DNA of 64,000 nucleotides from Lachnospiraceae bacterium (GCA_024690205.1 JAILCX010000069.1:1-64000); one strand, 5' to 3'; numbered from the stretch's first letter, positions 1-10,422 are shown. The notes: a model not told the origin generated them from the letters alone. Numbers and translations: made by a program.

Positions 1-5
1 GGATC

Positions 6-266
6 ATGAACAGTGAGATAAGGATGAGTGTTTCTTCCATGACACGTACCAAGGACAGTAAAGCGCTTTATGTCCTTTTTGAAGATGGCAAAAAAAGTGC
101 CGAATTTGCCCTGCCGGGATGCAGACTTGTAAGCAATAAAGGTTTTGATGAAGAGGAGATAGCCCAGCTTAATGACTATGTTGAAAACGAGCAGGATTCG
201 ATATTTGAGATATCAAAGAAGGTCGATCCGATGAAAGCATTCCTTGAGGGAGGAATACCCAAATAG
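6..266 (+). CDS. small protein of unknown function
   Basis: An 86-residue soluble protein that I do not recognise. It has no signal peptide, membrane segment or cysteine pattern. The N-terminal half looks like beta strands (ALYVLFEDGKKSAEFALP) and the C-terminal half is acidic and helical. The stop lies three bases before the ABC transporter gene at 270, so the two are very likely cotranscribed. The start is uncertain: the window begins five bases upstream, no stop is visible in frame before the ATG, and the gene could begin outside the window. It could be an accessory or cargo-related protein of the exporter, but nothing in the sequence shows this. Confidence 0.6.
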   Translation: MNSEIRMSVSSMTRTKDSKALYVLFEDGKKSAEFALPGCRLVSNKGFDEEEIAQLNDYVENEQDSIFEISKKVDPMKAFLEGGIPK

Positions 267-269
267 ATC

Positions 270-2111
270 ATGAAACCCCAAAAGAAGAAACGTGAGATCT
301 CGCGTGGCAGAGCGATAAATAATAATCTGTACGCATGCTCTCTGCTTAAAAAAATATGTCCGTCGCTGATGGTGCATGAAGCTGTAAGCCAGTTCCTCGG
401 ATATTTCGAGTGGCTCTTTTACAGCGCATTTTTTATGCGCTTTGTTATTAATTCGCTGGAAAACGGAGACAGCTTTAAAAGGATAATGACATTTGTCGTT
501 ATAGTGGCGGTTGTAATGTGCGCCATGAATCTTTATCAAAGGATCCTTAACGGACATATCTATCCGATAAGCTTTGCGGTGATAAACAAAGGGCTTTATA
601 CCTGGCTCTTTAAGAAAGCAAGGAATGTGGAACTTGAATGCTTTGAAAACAGCGAATTCTATGACAAATATACTCTGGCGATGGATAAAGCCGATGAGCA
701 TTTACGGGAGACGGTAAGTGCCGTATATAAAGCGGTGTTCGGAGCGATCGCAAGTGTGTGTGCTTTTGCTTTCATGTACCAGGTAGACAAGATTTCCGTC
801 CTTTTTATTCTTTTTCCCATAATCGGAAACTTCATTTTTAACAGAAAGATAAGCCACCTCGACTACGACCGTAATAAGGATATGGCACCTCATAACCGTC
901 GTATCGCTTATATCAACAGAGTGATGTATCTTCCCGAGTATGCCAAGGAGATGAGGCTTACGGATGTCTTTTCGCTGATGCGCAGACAGTACAGGGAAGC
1001 CATAACAGGTCTTGCCGATGTGACCAGGAAATATACAAAGAAAGCAATGTTCTTTCACTGGATGTACGTAATGTTCACATTTACGTTCATTTTTGAAGGA
1101 CTGCTTATATACGGAGCTTACCGCACACTTGTGAGCAATACAATGACGCTTGCTGAACTTGCGGTCATAACAAGTATGATGGTGTCCACGACATGGATAC
1201 TCATAGGTTTTACGGAGTCGCTTGCATCGTTATTCAAGAACGGACTCTTTATCGAATATCTGAGAACTTTTTTGGATTACAAGGAAAAGATCCCTGAGGA
1301 TTCCGAGGGTATCGATCCCGGTAACGAGATAAAGTCGATAGAGTTTAAGGATGTATCTTTTTCATATGGGGATAAAGAAGTCATTTCGCACCTTAATATG
1401 GAATTCCGAGTCGGCAAGACATATGCGCTTGTCGGACATAACGGAGCAGGCAAGACCACGCTTATAAAACTGCTCCTTAGATTCTATGATCCGACACAGG
1501 GGCAGATACTCCTTAACGGAAGGGACATTAGGGAATACGATCTGAAAAAATACAGAGCTCTTTTTGCTACGGCATTTCAGGATCACAGGATGTTTTCAAT
1601 GTCGGTTCTTGACAATGTTGTGATGGGAGAGAACATCCCCGAAGATGAAAAAGAAAAAAGAGTATGTGAAGCACTAAAGTCATCGGGAGCATATGACAAG
1701 GCCATGTCTCTTCCGAAGGGGATAAATACCATACTGACTCATGAATTCGATGATGAGGGAGCGGTGCTCTCGGGAGGAGAATTCCAAAAGATCGTGGTTG
1801 CGAGAGCCTTTGTCAAAGAATGCCCGTTCAAGGTATTTGACGAACCAAGCAGTGCACTCGATCCGATCGCAGAAGCAACTTTATTTGATAACATATATGA
1901 GTCCTGTAAAGATAATACGCTCGTATTTATCTCTCACAGGCTTTCTTCGGTTCAGAATGCGGACTGGGTTTATCTTCTTTCGGACGGGACCGTTAAAGAA
2001 GAGGGAACACACAGGATGCTCATGGATCAAAAGGGTATTTACTCGGATATGTACACCAAACAGGCCAAAAGTTATCTGGCCCTTTCCGATATGGGAGGTG
2101 CCGGCGCATGA
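270..2111 (+). CDS. ABC exporter half-transporter (membrane domain + ATPase), subunit 1
   Basis: A 613-residue fused ABC half-transporter. The N-terminal ~330 residues are the membrane domain with several hydrophobic helices, and the rest is the ATPase. Visible motifs are Walker A GHNGAGKTT at residues 389-397, signature LSGGE at 500-504, Walker B VFDEP with D524/E525, D-loop SSALDP and H-loop ISHR. The catalytic glutamate is present. The next gene overlaps by four bases (ATGA) and encodes a second half-transporter, so the pair should form a heterodimeric exporter. The substrate cannot be read from sequence. No peptidase C39 domain is present, so it is not a classic bacteriocin-processing exporter. 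Confidence 0.93.
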   Translation: MKPQKKKREISRGRAINNNLYACSLLKKICPSLMVHEAVSQFLGYFEWLFYSAFFMRFVINSLENGDSFKRIMTFVVIVAVVMCAMNLYQRILNGHIYPISFAVINKGLYTWLFKKARNVELECFENSEFYDKYTLAMDKADEHLRETVSAVYKAVFGAIASVCAFAFMYQVDKISVLFILFPIIGNFIFNRKISHLDYDRNKDMAPHNRRIAYINRVMYLPEYAKEMRLTDVFSLMRRQYREAITGLADVTRKYTKKAMFFHWMYVMFTFTFIFEGLLIYGAYRTLVSNTMTLAELAVITSMMVSTTWILIGFTESLASLFKNGLFIEYLRTFLDYKEKIPEDSEGIDPGNEIKSIEFKDVSFSYGDKEVISHLNMEFRVGKTYALVGHNGAGKTTLIKLLLRFYDPTQGQILLNGRDIREYDLKKYRALFATAFQDHRMFSMSVLDNVVMGENIPEDEKEKRVCEALKSSGAYDKAMSLPKGINTILTHEFDDEGAVLSGGEFQKIVVARAFVKECPFKVFDEPSSALDPIAEATLFDNIYESCKDNTLVFISHRLSSVQNADWVYLLSDGTVKEEGTHRMLMDQKGIYSDMYTKQAKSYLALSDMGGAGA

Positions 2112-3916
2112 AAAAAATACTGGATAATCAGATGTTCCTTTGGAAACTCTGCTTTAAGACCTGTCCCGCCTACATGATCTATTTCCTTTATGACGGATTC
2201 CGTTACCAGGGGATAATCTTTTTGGAGCATGTACTGGGGATAAGGTATGTTCTTCACTGCGCGGAGTACAGGGAACCTTTTTGGAAAGCATTACTGTTCA
2301 TCGGGATCATACTGGTCATTAACATGATCCAGATCATCCCGGACGGGTTCTTTATTCACGGATGGACTTTCAGATCAAAGCCCAAACTGTATCGTGCCCT
2401 GAAGGAAAAGATGTACGAAAAAGCATCCGAGATCGAACTTTCATGTTACGACGATCCGAAGTATTATAACGATTTTGTACTGGCGGTTGCGGAATCCGAA
2501 AGCTCTATAGACCGTTTCCTTACCATGTGTAACCTTATAGTTCAGGGAATAACGGTCCTTTTTACAACCGGAGTATTCTACCTTATGACGGATGCTGCGG
2601 GCATACTCTTTGTCCTTGCGTCATTTATCTTAAGGTTCCTGGTTTCGAAGGTGCTTAACAAACTCAATTACGACGTGAGATTAAAAGTCAATCCGCTCGA
2701 GAGAAAGCGTAACTACGTAAGCCGTGTATTCTACCTTAATGATTATGCCAAAGAATTAAGGCTTCATCCCAAAGTCGGAGATATGCTTGAGAAGGAATTT
2801 GAAGAAGCAAATGACGAGATAATAAGCGAACAGAAAAAGGTTGGAGTAAAGCGGTCATTCCTTCTGTTTACAAAGGACTATGCGGTGGGAGACTTCATCA
2901 TGGACGGTCTTTACATCACGTATCTTCTGTTCCAGGCAGCAGTGCTTCATACGATAGATTACAGTAACGCGGTCGTTCTGTTTAACAGGACCGGAAGTTT
3001 AAGACGCGGTATGGCAAATCTTGCTGATGTAGTTCCCATGGCTCAGGAAAACAGCCTTTATATCGAAAAGATAAGAGCGTTCCTTGCATATGAACCGAAG
3101 ATCAAACGCATGGAGGGAAATGATGTTCCCGAAGGAAATGCAGTTATTAAACTTGATCATGTAAGCTTTAACTATAACGAAGCAACAGAAGAAACGTTAA
3201 AGGATATCAATCTTACCGTTTCACCCGGTGAAAAGATCGCGATCGTAGGATATAACGGAGCCGGAAAGACGACACTAATAAAACTACTTATGCGTCTTTA
3301 CGATCCTTCAACCGGATCCATCACATATCATGGAAAGGATATCAGGGAGTATAAGCCTTACGATTACAGACATCGGATAGGAGTTGTTTTCCAGGATTAC
3401 CAGATGTACGGGGCAAGTCTTGAAGAAAATGTCCTGATGTCGGATCCCGATGAAATGGCAGAAGCAGACAGAAATGAACTACGGGAAAATGCTGTTGATG
3501 CGCTTTCAAGGGCAGGATTTGCCCAAAGGTTAAAGAGCCTTCCCAGGGGCTTAGATACACAGGTTACGACCGAGTTTGAAAAAGACGGCATTAATTTCTC
3601 CGGAGGAGAGAGCCAGAAGATCGCCATATCAAGAGCTTTCTTTAAAGAAGCGGATATAATGATAATGGATGAACCCAGCAGTGCTCTTGATCCGATAGCG
3701 GAATATGAACTTAATAAAGCTATGGAAAAGGCCGCAAGGGGAAAGACCGTGTTCTATATTTCTCACCGTCTTTCGACAACAAGAGATGCGGATCGTATCA
3801 TTCTTCTGGAGAATGGACGTATAGTAGAAGAGGGGACACACGAAAGTCTTTTGGAACTGAACGGAAAGTATGCCGAAATGTGGCATGTTCAGGCAGGAAG
3901 ATATGAGGCTTCATAG
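2108..3916 (+). CDS. ABC exporter half-transporter (membrane domain + ATPase), subunit 2
   Basis: A 602-residue partner of the preceding half-transporter. Its ATG overlaps the upstream stop (ATGA), with GGGAGG nine bases upstream. The N-terminal ~330 residues are the membrane domain. The ATPase has Walker A GYNGAGKTT at 381-389, signature FSGGES at 497-502, Walker B MIMDEP, D-loop SSALDP and H-loop ISHR. Unlike many heterodimeric exporters, both subunits keep the catalytic Glu and His, so neither site is obviously degenerate; the signature's first residue is Phe instead of Leu. A histidine kinase gene follows after 15 bases, which suggests exporter and sensor work together. Confidence 0.93.
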   Translation: MKKILDNQMFLWKLCFKTCPAYMIYFLYDGFRYQGIIFLEHVLGIRYVLHCAEYREPFWKALLFIGIILVINMIQIIPDGFFIHGWTFRSKPKLYRALKEKMYEKASEIELSCYDDPKYYNDFVLAVAESESSIDRFLTMCNLIVQGITVLFTTGVFYLMTDAAGILFVLASFILRFLVSKVLNKLNYDVRLKVNPLERKRNYVSRVFYLNDYAKELRLHPKVGDMLEKEFEEANDEIISEQKKVGVKRSFLLFTKDYAVGDFIMDGLYITYLLFQAAVLHTIDYSNAVVLFNRTGSLRRGMANLADVVPMAQENSLYIEKIRAFLAYEPKIKRMEGNDVPEGNAVIKLDHVSFNYNEATEETLKDINLTVSPGEKIAIVGYNGAGKTTLIKLLMRLYDPSTGSITYHGKDIREYKPYDYRHRIGVVFQDYQMYGASLEENVLMSDPDEMAEADRNELRENAVDALSRAGFAQRLKSLPRGLDTQVTTEFEKDGINFSGGESQKIAISRAFFKEADIMIMDEPSSALDPIAEYELNKAMEKAARGKTVFYISHRLSTTRDADRIILLENGRIVEEGTHESLLELNGKYAEMWHVQAGRYEAS

Positions 3917-3931
3917 ATAAGGAAGGATTTT

Positions 3932-6259
3932 ATGAGATCGATTCAGACAAAACTCAGGATAGTCATAGTGATTATGATGCTGGTTGCGGTAGCGGCATTT
4001 GGCATGTTCGCCTCAGGGATCAGCAAGGGAAACTTGGATCAGGCCTCGGATCGAGTTATCGTTCTTATGGCACAAAAACTGATAAGCGATGTTAAGCAGC
4101 AGATGAGTGTTTCCGGGGATGATGCTGAACCATTGAGACAATGTGTTTCCAATTGTTCGATTTACGGTGATGATGATGCCTTCCTTTTAACCGAAGAAGG
4201 AGATGTTATCTATCATCCAAAGTATAAAGACGGAATTCTTAATAAGGATCTGCCGGAAGAAGACAGGGCGTTTTTTTGCTATGTGCTTTCCCTTGAACGG
4301 GATACGATCCATAAGAAACAGCATTTGTTAACAGGTGACATGGGCAAGCTCCTTGCTTTGGATGTAGGAGACGGTCTTGTTCTCGGTATAGCGATCCCGC
4401 GAAAACTCATCGCAGGTCCCTCGCTATTTTTGACAGGAAGGCTTTTTTTCGGCTCGCTTATTCTGCTTTTTATTGCGATCATTATCGGCTTCGGAAGTGT
4501 TAAATCCATAATCGGACCGCTTAAACAAATGAGCGAAGTTGCAGACCGCTATGCCAACGGCGATTACTCGGAAAAGATGGAAGTTGAAAGAAAAGACGAA
4601 GTCGGAGCACTTTCAAGGAGCCTTCAGACCATGTCGACTTCGCTGGTTCGTCAGATCGAGTTGGCCGATTCCGCCAACAAAGCAAAATCCCAGTTCCTTT
4701 CCAATATGTCTCATGAGATAAGAACTCCCATCAATGCCGTTTTGGGATTTAATGAGATGATCCTCAGGGAATCAAATGACAAAAACATCCAAATGTATGC
4801 CGAAAACATCAGAAATTCCGGGCATACGCTGCTTGGTCTCATAAATGACATCCTTGATTTTTCGAAGATCGAGGCAGGAAAGATAGAGATAATTCCGGTG
4901 GATTATAACCTTTCCTCCGTGATAAATGACCTCGTTAATATGGTCCGGATAAGGTCTCAGGAAAAAGGCCTTGGACTGACACTGGATTTTGACAGTGAGA
5001 TCCCGATACTGTTAAACGGTGATGAGATACGTATCAAACAGATAATCACAAATATACTTACCAATGCGGTCAAGTATACCGAAAGGGGTTACATCACATT
5101 CACAATAGGATATGACAGGATAGAATCGGAGCCGGATCACGTAATGATGAACGTATCCGTCAAAGATACCGGAATAGGTATCCGTGAAGAAGATATGAAG
5201 AAACTCTTTACGGAGTTTGAGCGTATAGATGAAAAGAGAAACAGAGCCATAGAAGGAACGGGTCTTGGAATGAGCATTACCCAAAGCCTTCTTGAGATGA
5301 TGGGCTCTTCTCTTAAAGTTGAAAGCATATATGGAGTAGGTTCGATATTTTCATTTTCTTTAAAGCAAAAGGTCACCAAATGGGAGCCTCTCGGGGATTA
5401 CAAAGTCTCTTTTGAGCAGGAGACAAAAGAAAGAGAACACTACAGAAACAAATTTACGGCAAAGGAGGCCAGGGTACTTATGGTTGATGATAATGCCACC
5501 AATCTTCTTGTATTTGAAAATCTTCTCAAGCAGACACTTGTACAGGCTGATTCGGTTACGTCGGGGGACGAATGCCTGAATCTTTGCGCTAAGAACAAAT
5601 ACGACATCATATTCCTTGATCATATGATGCCCGGAAAAGACGGCATCGAGACGCTGCATGAAATGAATGAGCTGGTTGATTCAAAGAATCATGACACTCC
5701 AGTCATATGTCTTACCGCTAACGCAATTTCTGGTGCCCGGGAAGAATATATAAAGGAAGGATTTGAAGACTATCTTACAAAACCGATCGATCCCGATAAG
5801 CTTGAGCTGATGATGATCAAATATCTTCCCGAGGAAAAATGTGAGAAGAACACTGTTCCCGCAGACGATGCTTCAACTAAGGAAAAGGCAGAGACAAATA
5901 ACGAATTTGATATTCTGGCAGAACAGGATCTTATAGATATATATGACGGTATGGCACATTGTATAAACAAAGATGTTTATATTAATGTGCTTGAATCATA
6001 TTACGATTCCATTGATGAGACAATGAGTGAGCTGAACAGCTTTCTGGCAGAAGAAGATGTGGAAAATTACACGATACGCATCCATGCGGTAAAGAGCACA
6101 TCGAAGATGATAGGAGCAAACGAACTCGGAAGAAAGGCCGAGCTTCTTGAAATGGCCGGACATAAAGGAGATTTCGTTTGCCTTCATGATAACCACAAGG
6201 CATTCATGGAGGAATACGGTAAAGTTCGAGATGAGCTTGGAAAGGTTTTTAAAAGATAA
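3932..6259 (+). CDS. membrane hybrid sensor histidine kinase with receiver and Hpt domains
   Basis: A 775-residue hybrid kinase. Order: membrane helix ~8-30; extracytoplasmic sensor of ~135 residues; second helix ~165-188; HAMP; dimerisation/phosphoacceptor domain with SHEIRTP (H261); ATP-binding domain with an N-box (NILTNAVKYTE), DTGIGI and GTGLGMS; receiver domain with VDD near 518 and phosphoacceptor D563 in FLDHMMPG; C-terminal Hpt domain with HAVKS (H718). It has all parts of a phosphorelay except a DNA-binding or enzymatic output, so the final response regulator must be encoded elsewhere. AAGGA lies just upstream of the ATG. It sits 15 bases after the exporter pair and 10 bases before a kinase-fold gene, in an apparent operon. 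Confidence 0.93.
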   Translation: MRSIQTKLRIVIVIMMLVAVAAFGMFASGISKGNLDQASDRVIVLMAQKLISDVKQQMSVSGDDAEPLRQCVSNCSIYGDDDAFLLTEEGDVIYHPKYKDGILNKDLPEEDRAFFCYVLSLERDTIHKKQHLLTGDMGKLLALDVGDGLVLGIAIPRKLIAGPSLFLTGRLFFGSLILLFIAIIIGFGSVKSIIGPLKQMSEVADRYANGDYSEKMEVERKDEVGALSRSLQTMSTSLVRQIELADSANKAKSQFLSNMSHEIRTPINAVLGFNEMILRESNDKNIQMYAENIRNSGHTLLGLINDILDFSKIEAGKIEIIPVDYNLSSVINDLVNMVRIRSQEKGLGLTLDFDSEIPILLNGDEIRIKQIITNILTNAVKYTERGYITFTIGYDRIESEPDHVMMNVSVKDTGIGIREEDMKKLFTEFERIDEKRNRAIEGTGLGMSITQSLLEMMGSSLKVESIYGVGSIFSFSLKQKVTKWEPLGDYKVSFEQETKEREHYRNKFTAKEARVLMVDDNATNLLVFENLLKQTLVQADSVTSGDECLNLCAKNKYDIIFLDHMMPGKDGIETLHEMNELVDSKNHDTPVICLTANAISGAREEYIKEGFEDYLTKPIDPDKLELMMIKYLPEEKCEKNTVPADDASTKEKAETNNEFDILAEQDLIDIYDGMAHCINKDVYINVLESYYDSIDETMSELNSFLAEEDVENYTIRIHAVKSTSKMIGANELGRKAELLEMAGHKGDFVCLHDNHKAFMEEYGKVRDELGKVFKR

Positions 6260-6269
6260 GGAGAAATAT

Positions 6270-7241
6270 ATGAAGAGCAAGACCAAATATATAGCTTCTG
6301 AAGATGAGATAAAAAGAGAGTTTGCCCAGAACGGAATAGAAAACATCACATCGATCGAAACGTTGGGAGACGGAGAATTTAACGCGGCTTTTAAGGTTTC
6401 GGATGCTCATAAGGATTATGTTCTTAAGATAGCGCCTCCTGCGGATGCGACGGTAGTCAATCACGAGCATGACATGATGAGGGCAGAGGTTTTCTGGTAT
6501 AAGCAGATGGCGGAAAAAACGGATATCCGTATCCCCAAGGTATATGCCGTCGATACTTCAAAAAAGATAATAGATTCGGAGTGCTTTATCATGGAGATGA
6601 TAAACGCGGAACCTCTTACAAAGATAAACGTATCGGATGAAGAAAACGCAAAGATTCAGGAAATGAAGATACGGATGCTCACCAAGATACATGCGATCAA
6701 AAATGATAAGTTCGGATATATTCAGGTGGGATTGCATGATACATGGTATGAGGCAATACGGGATATGGCTTCAAACCTTGTTGCCGATTGCAAAAAGTTC
6801 GGATATGAAACTCCTGATGGGGAAAGGTTCCTTGAATTTATCGATAAGCATAAGGAGATATTAAAAAAAGTGCCGTCAAAGATGGTAAACTTCGATCTTT
6901 GGGACAGCAATGTGCTTTACCTTGGAAATGAACTTTGTTGGATTGATCCCGAAAGAAGCTTTTGGGGAGATCCGATAGCAGACTTCATCACGCTTGGTAA
7001 AGGACAGAAAACGCCGCTTGATGAAAAGCAAAACGAAATTGAAATATACAACAAGTATGCATCGGAGCCGATTAGGGCAGGGAAAGAAGAATGCATAAGG
7101 TATGCGATAGCGGTCGCGTATCTTGCCCTCATAGAAGAAGTTGAAAAGTACGTGCGCTATGAGCCTTCCGAGCCCAACTATATTAGGAATACTGTAGATG
7201 CCCGTGATATGTACGATATGGCATTTGAGGTATTATCCTGA
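6270..7241 (+). CDS. aminoglycoside-phosphotransferase/choline-kinase-fold enzyme
   Basis: A 323-residue cytosolic small-molecule kinase of the APH/choline kinase/fructosamine kinase superfamily. The start is the ATG at 6270, preceded by AAGGAG; an open frame continues upstream inside the histidine kinase gene but has no ribosome site. The catalytic loop reads NFDLWDSN with catalytic Asp D209 and Asn N214, where the common form is HGDxxxxN, so His-Gly is replaced by Asn-Phe. The metal-binding Asp is in WIDPE. The substrate is unknown. It need not be an antibiotic-resistance enzyme: many relatives phosphorylate sugars, amino alcohols or glycated amines. Confidence 0.85.
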   Translation: MKSKTKYIASEDEIKREFAQNGIENITSIETLGDGEFNAAFKVSDAHKDYVLKIAPPADATVVNHEHDMMRAEVFWYKQMAEKTDIRIPKVYAVDTSKKIIDSECFIMEMINAEPLTKINVSDEENAKIQEMKIRMLTKIHAIKNDKFGYIQVGLHDTWYEAIRDMASNLVADCKKFGYETPDGERFLEFIDKHKEILKKVPSKMVNFDLWDSNVLYLGNELCWIDPERSFWGDPIADFITLGKGQKTPLDEKQNEIEIYNKYASEPIRAGKEECIRYAIAVAYLALIEEVEKYVRYEPSEPNYIRNTVDARDMYDMAFEVLS

Positions 7242-7258
7242 TAAAACATATTATCAGG
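7237..7258 (+). terminator. hairpin after the kinase gene, possible weak terminator
   Basis: Perfect 8-base stem (CCTGATAA / TTATCAGG) with a six-base loop, starting inside the last codons of the upstream gene. There is no T-run after it, so it may only protect the 3' end or pause RNA polymerase. Confidence 0.4.
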
Positions 7259-7290
7259 CTCGGAATGTATCAAAAAATGATTTGGGGACA

Positions 7291-7347
7291 GTCAAATAAT
7301 AAGAAGAAAAAATCGTGAAAGTGATATACCATGGGTTATTATTTGAC
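7291..7347. repeat. 12-base perfect inverted repeat upstream of the GH3 gene
   Basis: GTCAAATAATAA (7291-7302) and its exact reverse complement TTATTATTTGAC (7336-7347) are separated by 33 bases. The right arm ends 15 bases before the GH3 start. This could be a two-site operator, a leader stem that occludes translation, or the remnant of a small mobile element. The sequence does not distinguish these. Confidence 0.6.
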
Positions 7348-7362
7348 ATTTAGGGGGGTAAT

Positions 7363-10300
7363 ATGGCTGATAAAGACAAGATTTTATGGGATCCCAATAT
7401 AGGTGTAGAAGAAAAACTCGATCACCTGGTAAAGGAACTTACGATCGATGAAAAACTTAAGCTGCTTTCATCGGGTTCCGGTGGGATAGAAAGACTGGGA
7501 ATACCCGACTGCCGGCTGGGTGGAGAAGCAGCACACGGTGTTGAGGCCAGAAACGACCAAAACGGTATAGGGGAAGCAGACAGGACAACTTCTTTTCCCC
7601 AGCCTGTCGGCATGAGCTCTTCGTGGGACAAAGAGACCATTAAGGAAGCAGGACGTATAGTAGGGCTTGAGTCAAGGCTTGATTATGAAAAGCGTCCATG
7701 GGGCGGCCTTTCAAGGTGGGCACCCACGATCGATCTTTTAAGAGATCCCAGATGGGGGAGAAATGAAGAGGCATACGGCGAAGACCCGGTTCAGGTCGGT
7801 GCAATGGCTTCATCATACATAAAGGGAATTCAGGGGGATGACCGCGATCATCTTATGGCGGCATCGACCCTTAAGCATTTCTATGCAAACAACGTGGAAA
7901 TCGGCCGCGGATGGAAAAATTCAACTATCGATCCCCGTAATAAATTTGAATTGTATCTTGAGCCTTTCAGACGCTGTATAGAAGACGGCGGTGCGGAAGG
8001 CGTTATGACTGCATATAACAGGATCAACGGAGTTCAGGGACTATTTAACGAAGAGGTCAGGACTCTTTTAAAAGATGAGTTCGGTCTTGTTCATGCTGTG
8101 TCTGACGGAGGCGCGATGGAGCTTGCGGCTTCGTTTTCTCATGTAACCGCATTTGATGCGGAAACCGCAGCACGCTCGATAAAGGCGGGAGTTGATGCAT
8201 TAAGCGGACGCCCGGACGGAGTTTTTGAAGCGGTCAGCGAAGCGTACGAACTTGGACTTCTTTCGGAAGAAGATCTGGATACCGCGATCAAAAACGTATA
8301 CAGGACAAAGATAAGACTCGGTATTTTTGATGAGAATGCAAAAGACCGTTCTTCAGGGGAGCTTTGCTCTAAAGAAGCCGGATTGATATGCAAAAAGCTT
8401 ACGGATAATTCTTTGGTCCTTTTGAAAAATGACGGAATACTCCCTCTAGATGAAAAATGCCTTGAAGATGCAGTCCTTATCGGGCCTGTTGGAGATAAAT
8501 GGTATCAGGACTGGTATGGCGGAGAAGCACCTGAGCATATTTCACTGCTTGAGGGTCTGAATAAAAAAGTATCTGACGGACAATTAAGGTTCACGGACGG
8601 CTGCGACAGGATATGTTTCAGACATAAAGACAAATATCTATCATCTGACGGTGAAGGAAGGATCAGGCTTTCGGATACTCCTGAAGTATTTGTAATGGAA
8701 GACTGGGGAGAAGGATCATATTCATTCAGATCCGATATGTCAGGTAAATACATGATCACCAGGATTTCAGGAGAAGCAATAGAAGGTATTGCGGCATCCG
8801 AAGAGGCCGATGCCACCGAACTTATAACCGGAAACGTATATGCCGATGCAGACAGGATCTTCAGCTGGTTTGACCTTGAAGTGTTCAGGATGAGCAAAAA
8901 AAGAGATGCTCTAAACCTGACAGATGAGACCGTATTAAGGGACAGGTTCGGAAATTGTCTTTATGCGGATAAAGAAGGATTCATAGTAGCTGCCAAAGGC
9001 GAACACAAAGACCTGACACCGTTGTCAGTTTCTGTTGAGGTAGTTAAAAACGGACTTGACGAAGCGTTAAACTGTGCCAAGTCAGCAGGCACCGTGATAC
9101 TTGCTCTCGGACACAATCCGATGATCAATGCCAAAGAGGAGATAGACCGGTCGACCATCGAGTTTATTCACTATCAGCAAAGGCTCTTTGATGAGATCTA
9201 TAAAGTAAACAAAAACATCATAGTTGTCCTTATGAGTGATTATCCTTTTGCGATCAACACGATCAATGAAAACGCAAGAGCAATCCTTTTATCTGCCACG
9301 GGTTCACAGTGTATGGGTCTTTCCATAGCAGATGCCCTGACCGGGTCCGTTCATCCATCAGGAAGAGTGGCACAGACCTGGTTCAGATCGGATTCGGATC
9401 TTCCCGACATAGATGATTACGATATCATAAAGGGCGGACGTACCTACAGATACTTTGCAGGCGACGTGCTTTATCCGTTCGGATTCGGTCTTACCTATAC
9501 AACGTTTAAATACAGTGACCTTAATGTTGAGATAAAAGGCCAAAAGCCGGCTTTCCCGGAAAAAAAACACGGAGTCTACGATGCCGTAAAAAATGATGAA
9601 CGTATTATCAGGGTTAAGATCAATGTGACAAATACAGGTTCCATGATTTCCGATGAAGTGGTTCAGGTATACGCAAAAGCCCCGGGCAGCAGGATACAAA
9701 AGCCGCTTAAACAGCTGATAGGCTTTGAACGCATAAAAGATATAGAGCCCGGAGAAACTAAAGAGGTCATATTCGAGATCCCCATAAGGGAACTTGCCGT
9801 TTATGATGTGATAAGGGAATCCCTGATCATAGAAAAAGGCATATATGAGATCACCGCAGGCTCTTCAAGCAAGGATCCGGGAGTTACCAAAAGCATAGAG
9901 GCAGACGGAGAATCTTTGATCCTTCGCAATATGTCAAAGAAGATAAAAGCTGATCACTACGATGATGCCGAAGGTATCCAGATAATTGAAGGCATGTATG
10001 GTTTCAGTGCGCTGATGGCGGAAGGTCCCGATGTATATGAACCCCGTATGGACGGAAGTTTCAGAGTGACTTATAAGGATTGTGATATCCCGGCCGATAC
10101 GGCAGAACTGAGGATACACGGCTATGCATCACATAATGTAAGCATAAAGGTATATGTTGATAATATCCCCGCCGGAAGGCTCATGTTTAATACAAAGGAG
10201 TACGAAAGAGTTCCTTCGGAGGCAAGAAACCATATGCCGAGGGCAGCGCTTGCAGAAACGATGCGTAAGGAATCATGGCCTTTATTGTGGGCGGATATCC

Positions 10301-10422
10301 GCATTCCGATAGATGAAGAAATGTTAAAGGATATGGAAAGCCATAAAGGACATGAGCTCAGGATAGAAGTTACAGGACCGTTCAAATACGACTGGTTCTG
10401 CCTTGTGTCAAAGGACAGATGA
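7363..10422 (+). CDS. glycoside hydrolase family 3 beta-glycosidase with C-terminal carbohydrate-binding-like domain
   Basis: A 1019-residue GH3 enzyme with no signal peptide, so likely cytosolic and acting on imported oligosaccharides. The (beta/alpha)8 domain contains DPRWGR, KHF and the nucleophile Asp248 in VSDGGA; the usual Trp after the Asp is Gly here. The second alpha/beta domain is interrupted at ~residues 410-560 by a beta-rich insert, as seen in some xylosidase/glucosidase clades. A fibronectin-III-like domain follows (~760-840), and the last ~150 residues resemble a CBM6-type beta sandwich ending in YDWFCLV. The start is the ATG at 7363 behind a run of six G. The downstream GH2 gene is cotranscribed. 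Substrate (beta-glucoside, xyloside or other) cannot be decided. Confidence 0.92.
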   Translation: MADKDKILWDPNIGVEEKLDHLVKELTIDEKLKLLSSGSGGIERLGIPDCRLGGEAAHGVEARNDQNGIGEADRTTSFPQPVGMSSSWDKETIKEAGRIVGLESRLDYEKRPWGGLSRWAPTIDLLRDPRWGRNEEAYGEDPVQVGAMASSYIKGIQGDDRDHLMAASTLKHFYANNVEIGRGWKNSTIDPRNKFELYLEPFRRCIEDGGAEGVMTAYNRINGVQGLFNEEVRTLLKDEFGLVHAVSDGGAMELAASFSHVTAFDAETAARSIKAGVDALSGRPDGVFEAVSEAYELGLLSEEDLDTAIKNVYRTKIRLGIFDENAKDRSSGELCSKEAGLICKKLTDNSLVLLKNDGILPLDEKCLEDAVLIGPVGDKWYQDWYGGEAPEHISLLEGLNKKVSDGQLRFTDGCDRICFRHKDKYLSSDGEGRIRLSDTPEVFVMEDWGEGSYSFRSDMSGKYMITRISGEAIEGIAASEEADATELITGNVYADADRIFSWFDLEVFRMSKKRDALNLTDETVLRDRFGNCLYADKEGFIVAAKGEHKDLTPLSVSVEVVKNGLDEALNCAKSAGTVILALGHNPMINAKEEIDRSTIEFIHYQQRLFDEIYKVNKNIIVVLMSDYPFAINTINENARAILLSATGSQCMGLSIADALTGSVHPSGRVAQTWFRSDSDLPDIDDYDIIKGGRTYRYFAGDVLYPFGFGLTYTTFKYSDLNVEIKGQKPAFPEKKHGVYDAVKNDERIIRVKINVTNTGSMISDEVVQVYAKAPGSRIQKPLKQLIGFERIKDIEPGETKEVIFEIPIRELAVYDVIRESLIIEKGIYEITAGSSSKDPGVTKSIEADGESLILRNMSKKIKADHYDDAEGIQIIEGMYGFSALMAEGPDVYEPRMDGSFRVTYKDCDIPADTAELRIHGYASHNVSIKVYVDNIPAGRLMFNTKEYERVPSEARNHMPRAALAETMRKESWPLLWADIRIPIDEEMLKDMESHKGHELRIEVTGPFKYDWFCLVSKDR

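Noticed and set aside
213..701. A 162-residue minus-strand frame opposite the first ABC transporter gene
   Set aside because: It lies antisense to a clear ABC membrane domain, with no start signal and no domain; a chance frame.
6147..6269. A longer N-terminus for the APH-fold kinase
   Set aside because: The upstream extension lies inside the histidine kinase gene, has no ribosome site and does not match the kinase fold; AAGGAG sits before the ATG at 6270.
7242..7362. A mobile element bounded by the 12-base inverted repeat
   Set aside because: Only 57 bases long, with no target duplication or transposase; kept as an inverted repeat of unknown role.
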